Below are positions 56,717 to 64,000 of a stretch of 64,000 nt of DNA, in pieces. Where the stretch lies: positions 11,614,289 to 11,678,288 of the forward strand of contig NC_035435.2 in the NCBI RefSeq assembly GCF_002127325.2, given 5' to 3'. Each line of letters opens with the position of its first letter. Position 1 is the first letter of the stretch. This stretch comes from Helianthus annuus. Lineage: Eukaryota > Streptophyta > Magnoliopsida > Asterales > Asteraceae. Both the position numbers and the translations under genes were made by a program. Under the pieces are notes generated by a model. The model made no database searches. It was not told where the DNA came from and was given only the letters and a program-made list of their open reading frames with translations.

Positions 56717-57188
56717 CTAGAAAAAAAGAAATTAATAATGGTGTTTTCTGTCCAATAAAGAACATTCTTTTACCCAAAACAAAAAGAAAAAACAAATCTG
56801 GTTGTGTAGTGTATGCACCAAACTGCAAAATCTACCTCTTTCTTTCTTTCCATCAGCCGTCGTCACACATAGACAGATCCCCTCTCTAATTTCTTCTCCA
56901 TTATCATTATCATCTTTCAACATTTTACACCTTCAATTTTACAAAAATTAATCAAATCTTTTACTCAATTTCGACATTCAGGGCTGTTTAATCCTCAAAA
57001 CCCATCTGGGTTTTGTTTTGTTTTTATCGACAAGACACCCAAATGATGGGTTTTTAGTTCACTTTTGTTTTTATCAAAGTTTTTGAATTTTATATGGGTT
57101 TCTTAAGTTGGATTCATTAGGTTAAAATCTTGGATTGATTCTTGAATTTCAAATCTCAAGATTGGGTTTTTAGCATTTTAGTTAATTT

Positions 57189-57219
<31 letters not shown>

Positions 57220-57350
57220 GATACTGCTCCATTAGCTTCAACTAGAGTTCAAGATTTCAAGTTTTTTGGAGCAGTTGAATTAATATTTAATATTTAATAT
57301 TAATATAATATCATTATATATTTATTATATATATAAGAAAAAAGAGAAAT
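56717..57350 (+). promoter_or_regulatory. Promoter and 5' leader of the TMEM128-like gene
   Basis: Pyrimidine-rich leader starting near 56830 (CTACCTCTTTCTTTCTTTCC). A T-run at 57193-57220 and an AT-rich stretch with TTTAATATTTAATATTAATA precede the ATG. A leader intron is possible but I cannot place it. Confidence 0.4.
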
Positions 57351-60300
57351 ATGTCTGGTGGAACACCAACTGCTGGTGGGCTTATGAGGCAGAGGCATAG
57401 TCAAGGGTATGCTTCAAGTGGTGATGATCTTGAAGATGATGCTTGTTCGAGAATTCGGCCGAAATTTCCGGAAACAAGAACATGGACTGAGGTTTTAGAG
57501 AATGTGCTTTGGTTTGTTTCTGCAAGTTTGATAATATATTTGGGAGATTGGCATTCCAACTTGATTTATATCTTGTTTCATGATGCCAGGATTAGAAGGT
57601 AAGTAAGTTATCTCATATCATTATGTTTTATTATACAAAATTCTGATTTATTTTTATTTTTTTATTGCTCATTTTTATGCTTTATGACAATATGTGCCTG
57701 TGTTGGTGAATTTTGTTTCTATATGGTTTATGTTAGTTGGACTCTAGTTTAGTGTTTAAGATAATTGACACAAATAGATCATAGGTTATCTAGGGAAAGT
57801 CATGCACATGAATTTAACATAGGTTCTCTCGGTGAGATATCGGTGATTTTAATAAAATGCAGAATTTATATATATAGCAATTTAACACTAATAATTCAGT
57901 GATATATCGGTGAATGTGATATATTGGTCAAATATCGGTTATATCGGTCAATATCGCCGATAATATCAGTACCGATATTTTGACTGATATCTGAGACCGA
58001 TATTTTACTAAGGGACTGATATGACCGATATAACTGATATATCACCGATATTAAGTGCATAGATAGAAAGGAGTCATTCTTAATGCTATAATTGAAGGAA
58101 CCTTGGTTTTAAAATGGCGTGATGCGCCCATTGCGCTAGCTCGAGCACATCGCAACACCTGATGCGTTGCGTTTACATGATGCGATGATATTGCGACAAT
58201 TTCGCATAATGCGTAAGTCGTAAAATGCGCAATTATGCACGCAATATGTTTTTTTTGGAACACGATTATCTAATTTTTAAATTTATAAAAGGCGTGAGGC
58301 GTTTAGCAGTTTAGGGTCCGGAAAAATGAGGTGGGAGACGAAGTTGCTAGCCTCGCGTATGCGAGGTGTGGTGTGTTAAATTATGTATAGCCGAATAAGG
58401 AATAGTTGGTCAATGGTCACTTCCTATTGGTTGAAAGGGGAGGTTGATTGAAAGTTCGAAGTTATAATTATTAGTTATATAGAAGTGTTTGGCGGAAATT
58501 GTTGTAGTTCTAAGAGGCCTATAGTTGAACAATATAAAACGACATAAAAAACTGTAATATTTTGGAATCTTTTAGCACGCTTATAAATTATCATCCTTCT
58601 CGTGAACACACACATAGGGGTACACACGTTTCAAAACCGATAATATGTTGAGAACCACAAAATACACTTGTACATAATGCATAAAAGAGAATTAGAAGCG
58701 GTGGGGCCGAGACAATGAGACACAGACATTCAAAGTAGATGCGGTTCTCAACATATAATTGGTTCTGAAACGAACGAAGGTAGAAAATTTTAGCTTTGTA
58801 AAGCTAAGGGGGCGCTTGGGATTGCTTATTGAAAATAGCTTATTTCACCTTAAGGGTAAATTGTAATTTTAAATTCATAAAAAAGCTTATTGGAAAAAAA
58901 AAAAAAAAAACTTATTTCACGCTAAAATAAGCGGAGAATCATAAACACTCTTCTTTATCCAAACACATTCTAAAGTGTTTATCTACTTTTAAAAAAGCGA
59001 TAAGCAGATAAGCTGTTCAAGAAAGGAATCTTAAGCACCCTAAAATCTTGAATCTTTTCAAACCATGAAATGCATAATTGAAATTGCTGAATGTAGTAAA
59101 AGTTGAACTATCGAATGTTTTTTTTTTTTTTTTTTGGAAAAATTACAAGTTTTGTCCTTTATCTTAATACCACTTATCAAGCGGTGTCCTTTTTAACGAA
59201 TTTTGACAAGTTTTCCCCTTTACAAGGAATTTTGTTGCACGTTTTGTCCTTTAGACTTAACCAAGTTAGATTTTCTTGTTAAATCTTGTCACCCAAGGGT
59301 ATTTTAGTCTTTTACCCATTTATTTCAATTTTCAAGAGTCAACCCTAAAAATATTTTGTTTTATTCTTTTAAATAATATTAAATAAATGGGTAAAAAGAC
59401 TAAAATACCCTTGGGTGACAAGATTTAACAAGAAAATCTAACTTGGTTAAGCCTAAAGGACAAAACGTGCAACAAAATTCCTTGTAAAGGGCAAAACTTG
59501 TCAAAATTCGTTAAAAAGGACACCGCCTGATAAGTGGTATTAAGATAAAGGACAAAAATTGTAATTTTTCCTTTTTTTTTTCTGGTTGACATATTGCTTA
59601 TATATTTTATGCAGAATACCGTTGTATCTGGGGCTATTTGGTGTCAGCTTAAATGTTGTCTATTTCGTGTATACAAGTATGTTAGTATGGGGTGTCAGAA
59701 AGTCGAGTGAGAGGTGGGAATTATCAAGTACAGACGCCCTACCGTATGTTACCGTAGTCGGACTCGTATCTTTTTGTTTGTAAGACAGCTTCCCCTAAAA
59801 CCCTTTTTTATTTATATTTTGTTTTGTCTAACGTGTGTGTTTTGGATGTTTTTTTCAAACCGATCATTGCGATGATTTTATGATTTCTTATCATTTGTCA
59901 TACTAGTAAGATTTGGATAGTTAAGTAAGGGGTTGCTGTAAGATACTTGATTATTGAGATTAATGTGAAATTACCAAACTACCCCTAACTGTTGGCATCT
60001 GATTTCATATTTGAATATTTATGTTAAATTGCCTTCTTGATTTTCTATTTATTAGGGTAAAAAATTATTCATATTTGAATATTTATGTTAGGAGTTTATG
60101 AAAGAAACATCATTATGTAAAATTGTTCATATTTGAATAATTTTCATTTAAATACGTGTGAAATTACAAAAATACCCTTACCTATAAGCACTTTTTCTAC
60201 TTATTTAGGGTCAAAATATCAGATTTACATTCATGCAAGCAAGGGCGTAGCTTTGTGAGGGCGGGAGGGGGCGGCCGATCCCCCCGAACTTTTCGCTCAG

Positions 60301-60928
60301 TAGTGGAGAGTATGTAGTTTTCGTATAGAAATTTTTGGGTATATACGTTTCTGACTCCCCGGTTTTATAGAAATTTTTGGTATATACGTTTTCGACCCCC
60401 CAGTCGGAAACCTCAAGCTTCGCCACTGCATGCAAGGATGGAAAACTGACTGTTGAATTAAGTGTGAAATTACTAAAATACCCTTAACTCTAAGCACCTC
60501 ATTTCGGTTTTCTAGTTATTCAGGGTCAAAACAATCAGATTTGGATAATGACTTAAAAGAGTTTCTGTAGCAAAACCGATTATTCAGACAGATGTGAAAT
60601 TACCTAACTAACCCTGCTTATTGAGCAAGTGATTATCTGATTCTGATTATTCAAATAAAAATAGTCACTTTAAATTTTCATGTTACTTTGCAGCTTCTGT
60701 TTTGCTTTGTGGCCAATTTGGAGTTTCTTGACCCTCCCACTTGTGGTAAACAAACATGATCTCACACGTTCCACGTCTAAAATAATGTGAAGTTACCAAA
60801 CTACCCTTAACGAGAGTTTTCTAAGTTCTTTGCAGTTCACATTATTTATGGCATGCATGGTCATACTCCCATACATGGTTCTCGGGACATTCAAGCAGCA
60901 ACCATCAGACATGTTTCGTATCGATTGA
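57351..60928 (+). CDS. TMEM128-like transmembrane protein
   Basis: Four exons: 57351-57598, 59615-59779, 60694-60745, 60836-60928 (stop TGA 60926-60928); splice phases fit and all introns are GT-AG. The protein has 185 residues. Residues 1-45 are polar (MSGGTPTAGGLMRQRHSQGY, SSGDDLEDDACSR), a strongly conserved start in plant members. Four hydrophobic segments follow: about 53-68 (LWFVSASLIIYLG), 84-105 (IPLYLGLFGVSLNVVYFVYT), 127-150 (YVTVVGLVSFCFFCFALW) and 153-172 (SFLTLPLVFTLFMACMVILPYMVLG). This is the four-span arrangement of the TMEM128 family, an ER/endomembrane protein of unknown biochemical role. The ending (DMFRID) is near the usual one. Intron 1 is 2 kb and packed with MITEs; the coding sequence is intact. 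Confidence 0.9.
57770..58330. repeat. Two self-similar tracts in TMEM128 intron 1
   Basis: 57825-58060 is composed of overlapping CGATAT / ATATCGGT / ACCGATA words. 58094-58310 is composed of TGCGATGCG / TTGCGCA-type words. Both are short palindromic words without a fixed period, like the interiors of the hAT MITEs in this window. No TIRs were seen. Confidence 0.6.
58620..58785. mobile_element. Small foldback MITE in TMEM128 intron 1
   Basis: CGTTTCAAAACCGATAATAT...GTTGAGAACC at 58627-58660 is mirrored by GGTTCTCAACATATAATTGG...GAAACG at 58741-58780: TIRs of about 32 bp. Confidence 0.65.
58807..59042. mobile_element. hAT-like MITE in TMEM128 intron 1
   Basis: Ends AGGGGGCGCTTGGGATTGC and GGAATCTTAAGCACCCT are imperfect inverted repeats; the interior has AATAGCTTATTT/AAATAAGC words. 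No clear TSD. Confidence 0.55.
59136..59571. mobile_element. Near-perfect foldback element in TMEM128 intron 1
   Basis: Arms of about 185 bp (59136-59326 and 59388-59571) separated by about 60 bp: GGAAAAATTACAAGTTTTGT to CACCCAAGGGTATTTTAGTC, mirrored with only a few mismatches. In the pre-mRNA this would form a long hairpin. Confidence 0.88.
59930..60835. repeat. Dispersed GTGAAATTACC..ACTACCCTTAA units in TMEM128 introns 2 and 3
   Basis: Five units (about 59966, 60159, 60458, 60589, 60786) sharing TGTGAAATTACCAAACTACC with variations, spaced 130-300 bp apart. They look like worn tandem copies of one MITE end. Confidence 0.6.
60240..60428. mobile_element. hAT-type MITE, 189 bp, in TMEM128 intron 2
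   Basis: Ends CAAGGGCGTAGCTT / AAGCTTCGCCACTG, perfect 8 bp TSD CATGCAAG (60232-60239, 60429-60436). Related in its TIRs to the MITE at 55452. An internal duplicate, TATAGAAATTTTTGG, occurs twice. Confidence 0.85.
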
Positions 60929-62790
60929 AACCCTTTGTTAATATTCACATTGTTTTGAGCATTTTGCATGCGATTAAAGGTTTGTTTGTTTTTTTTTCCC
61001 TTTTATCCGGTAATTATAGTTTTAGTTTGTAAGCGATGAATCAGTCAGCCAGCCTTGTTCCCTTTTTTTTTTTTTTTTTTTTTTTTTTAGATTCTATTTT
61101 TTTGTTTGTTAAAGTTGAAGAGATCTCAGGTCAGATAGAAATGAAACAAGTCTCATAGTGATTGATTGATAGTTTCTTGTGGTATTTGTTTATTTGCATT
61201 TCTTTAAGTAGATAGTCATTTATGCATTGGCACGATCAAAACTTATATGTCGGGGTCCTCATAAAGCTCTCTTCTGTATCGTTCACCTCATGCTTTTTCT
61301 TAAAGTAAAATATATATTTATTTAAAATAAAAATCTGACAAATTTCGGTGGCAGCGGACCCACTTGGTTCCTCCTATGATTGTTTATGATGAATATACAT
61401 GCATAAATGGATGTGTGTGTATAGCTATAGATACAGATACATACGTTTTGTATATACATGTATACGAATATTTCATGGTTTTACTTTTATGATGGCAATC
61501 GGGATGAATGTACTATATTTATGCTAAAAGGCACGATTTGCGTAGCCTTTGGATTGTCACAAAGCATCTCATATTTCTATACAACTTCAGTTTTTTTGAT
61601 GTGTAACTCATACAATACTTTTAACATAGCATACCTTGTTTTATTTTGTTTATTACCTTATGTATACATAGGAATACATTAAAAATTTAAGCTTGTAAAA
61701 GATATAAAACATACGTTTATAAGAATAAAAATAAAAATAGCTCTTAATTGATGAAAATTAACAAAATGGTTTATAAATGTGCTGTGAAATTTTAATTAGA
61801 TTTGTAACATTAATATAAGAATTAAAATCTGGTTTCATCAATGTGCCTTTAAAATTTTTTTCATGATCTTCTCATTTTTCCACTTTAACCTCCTAAACTC
61901 TTTTGATCCCTACCACTTTATACAATTGTCACATTTAGTCCCCCAACAAATATAATAAATAAAAGAAAAGATAACGGATCACTCTCTCTTGCCGTCTTAC
62001 TTTTCTCTCTCTCTCAGATCTCAACATACACATAAGAAAATACGAAAACGTGGCATGCAATTGGCAACACGTGGCAACTAATCCTAAATGAAAATGGACG
62101 GTTGTGATTAAATAACTATTCATTTCGATTTCTCTATTATTAGGTAATAGGTAAAGATTGTATGTTTTCTTACACTTTGAAGATCATGAGTTTTATAAGT
62201 TTGTTTATTTTTTCACGTGGTTTAAAACTTCAGTGGTAACAAGAACCCTCCAAGGATACAAATTCATTCACTAGGTCGTTTTGCGATAGCAATAATGTTG
62301 CTTACAAGTCGATCTCAAGCAAGGCAAGACAAGCTCTAACCTAATCTCGAAATGAGTCGGATTGGTTTGAGTTGATATACTCAACGACTCGACTTGAGTT
62401 GGTTTGGTTACCTCTTTTGATTCGTGTTCAAGTAAGATACTTGAGTTTTTATTTATTGAGGACAAAACCTTTAAGTTGCATGAAATCATCTTTTTGAGAC
62501 TAGCATATATAGTGAGAAACGAGGATTGGAAGGGATGTAGGATAGCAATGCTATCGCGCTTCAAATTTCCAACCTCTTAGGATTTGAAAATAATTTTTCC
62601 CCAATTCCTTGAAGAGATGGTTAGTACCGATATTACTCGATAAAAAATTTCAATATCCTATTTAGATAGATTATACAAGCCAACGAGCAAACTCTCTTCA
62701 ACTTGAGATTCGAATAAACTAATTTAAAGCAATTTCAAACTACCAACTATCTATCTGATCACAACAACACAAAACAATTAATAATTATAA
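60929..62790. other. 3' UTR of the TMEM128-like gene and intergenic DNA
   Basis: A T-run at 61064-61088 and several AT-rich stretches. A CT-rich patch lies at 61980-62020. No gene, RNA or element end recognised; frames such as 61458-61682 have no domain features. Confidence 0.45.
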
Positions 62791-63581
62791 GAGTAAATTG
62801 TAGTTTCCTCGCGTTAATAGGTTTTGTTCATCCTTAACACCTTTCGCCCTTAACGTTTGATCTTTTCACACTTTATATCCTTGGACCTTAACATTGTTAG
62901 TTTTTTTGATAGTTTTTGTGTGAATTAGGGATGAGCAAATCGTTCCTGGTACCGGTACCGAATTTACCGAACCGGGTACTTTTTCGGTACCGACTTTTAG
63001 CATTTTCGGTATCGGTATTTACCGGTTTTTACCCTCAAATACCGGTACCGAACCGTACCGAACCGGGTATATTCGGTACTGGTACCCACTTTTAAGGATT
63101 TTCGGTACCGGTACCTGTTCGGTACCGGACGGTACCAAGCTCATCCCTTGTGTGAATCATTGATATACCCTTAATTCCATCTTCTTCTTCTTCAACACAT
63201 GTCTCAATCCACCCACCACCACCAAGCGCCATTGCCACCTGACCTCACTACCACCCGCCACCGCCCTCTTATCTTCTTGTCCCAGTTTTTATCTGGTTGT
63301 CGATAGTGTACCCGATTTTCGGGTCATCGCAGAAATTTGGGTCATGCAAGTCGTACTGAAGGTTTAACCCATTTATTGTATGTATGACAGAAACAAAAGG
63401 ATTTATGGTCTGAGACATATGTTGAAAAAGAATATGAAGTTAAGGCTATATCAGTATTTTTCACAAAAAAGGTTGAACATTATTAAGGTCCAAGAACATA
63501 AAGTGCGAAAAGATCAAACGTTAGGGACGAGAAGTGTTACAGATGAATAAAACCTGTTAATTCGAGGAAACCACGTAAAAC
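62791..63581. mobile_element. Inverted-repeat (Mutator-like?) element with cargo
   Basis: Left arm from 62791 (GAGTAAATTGTAGTTTCCTC ... ATCTTTTCACACTTTATATC); right arm ending about 63581 (GATATAAAG-like ... GAGGAAACCACGTAAAAC): about 110 bp each. Between them sit a complete hAT MITE (62926-63149) and a Pro/His-codon-rich stretch (63180-63290) that may be captured host sequence. No TSD was found. Confidence 0.6.
62926..63149. mobile_element. hAT-type MITE with GGTACCGG arrays, 224 bp
   Basis: Ends TAGGGATGAGC / GCTCATCCCTT, 8 bp TSD GTGTGAAT (62918-62925, 63150-63157). The interior consists of CGGTACCGG / ACCGAACCGGGTA variants. Confidence 0.85.
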
Positions 63582-63713
63582 GAAAACTTTATAAACAACA
63601 AGTTAAAAGTAAAGGGGCTTAAAACAAAAATATATATAAGTGGTTGCTTATAACAACTGTGCGTGTATCTATCTCTATCTAGGGTTAGGGTTCGAGCAAA
63701 CAAACAAACAACA
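63582..63713 (+). promoter_or_regulatory. Promoter/leader of the ALBA gene with telo-box
   Basis: CTAGGGTTAGGGTT at 63680-63693 contains two telo-box units (complement of AAACCCTAA), a motif common just downstream of the start of translation-related genes. An AACAAACAAACAAC leader runs to the ATG at 63714. Confidence 0.6.
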
Positions 63714-64000
63714 ATGGAGGAGATAACAGAAGCAGTTCAGAACATTAGTATCTCAAACGATTCACAGAAGAAGAATCGCATTCAAGTTTCCAACACGAAG
63801 AAGCCTCTCTTCTTCTACGTTAATCTCGCCAAGGTATAAATCTATAATCGCCGTTTTTTTGTGTTTTTGTTCTTCGTGATTTTTGAAATTTGTGTTCGGA
63901 GATTGATGATTTGTGGTTCATTTCAGAGGTACATGCAACAGCATAATGATGTTGAGCTTTCTGCGTTAGGAATGGGTGAGTTTGTTATTACTCTTCGTTC
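63714..64000 (+). CDS. ALBA-domain DNA/RNA-binding protein (At2g34160-like), 5' part
   Basis: Exon 1 63714-63833 (40 codons), intron 63834-63926, exon 2 63927-63975, intron from 63976 (GTGAGT), continuing beyond the window. The 56 complete residues begin MEEITEAVQN, then QKKNRIQVSNTKKPLFFYVN and a conserved LAKRYMQQ.NDVELSALGM. This matches the start of the short plant ALBA proteins of about 130 residues (At2g34160 type), small dimeric proteins that bind nucleic acids and in plants associate mainly with mRNA in the cytoplasm. The KRYM..Q motif is the first helix of the ALBA fold. Nothing suggests a defect. Confidence 0.93.

Noticed and set aside
1..64000. CRISPR arrays, bacterial operons, tRNA or rRNA genes
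   Set aside because: Repeats present are transposon word arrays or satellites without spacer structure. TGGTATCAGAGC motifs are primer binding sites, not tRNA genes. No rRNA segments were recognised.

Overview
This is plant nuclear DNA. It shows GT-AG introns, LTR retrotransposons primed by tRNA-iMet, hAT/Mutator/Helitron non-autonomous elements and AT-rich intergenic DNA. The conserved genes are eudicot-like. The very long gypsy LTRs, and a copia element carrying extra ORFs of a type I associate with daisy-family genomes, suggest Asteraceae; that is inference from memory, not a search result. All alignments and identities were made by eye.

Left part (1-12170): two gypsy elements nested in each other. 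A non-autonomous + strand element (5' LTR remnant 5119-6399, internal region 6400-8871, complete 3' LTR 8872-12170) has its 5' LTR cut by a minus-strand element. Of that second element the window holds a 4.27 kb LTR (849-5118) and the start of its internal region (1-848). From 12171 to 13150 there is a tandemly duplicated, exon-like relic.

Middle (14119-34170): an F-box gene is split in two (14119-14707 and 24687-25120) by a 9974 bp copia element with a perfect 5 bp target duplication. The copia keeps gag and a protease stub, has lost integrase, RT and RNase H, and carries two extra ORFs (18470-19171 and the broken 20290-23747). A second, degenerate copy of the extra-ORF cluster (27072-33832) follows a block of 509 bp tandem repeats. 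It is interrupted by a 3.2 kb solo LTR with a perfect 5 bp TSD and an 11/33 bp minisatellite next to its TATA box.

34171-49750 is a non-autonomous transposon park: Helitrons, foldback and Mutator-like elements, MITEs and a SINE with a 15 bp TSD. The most unusual item is 35646-38932: three hAT-type MITEs alternate with two copies of a truncated membrane-protein gene, and the whole array is bounded by one 8 bp target duplication. It looks like a composite (macro) hAT transposon.

Right part: three ordinary genes with no sign of functional linkage. They are a dynein light chain LC8-type gene (49752-52696, 2 exons), a TMEM128-like membrane protein gene (57351-60928, 4 exons, introns full of MITEs), and the first two exons of an ALBA-domain nucleic-acid-binding protein (63714 to window end). 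Several more hAT MITEs with perfect 8 bp TSDs lie between and inside them.
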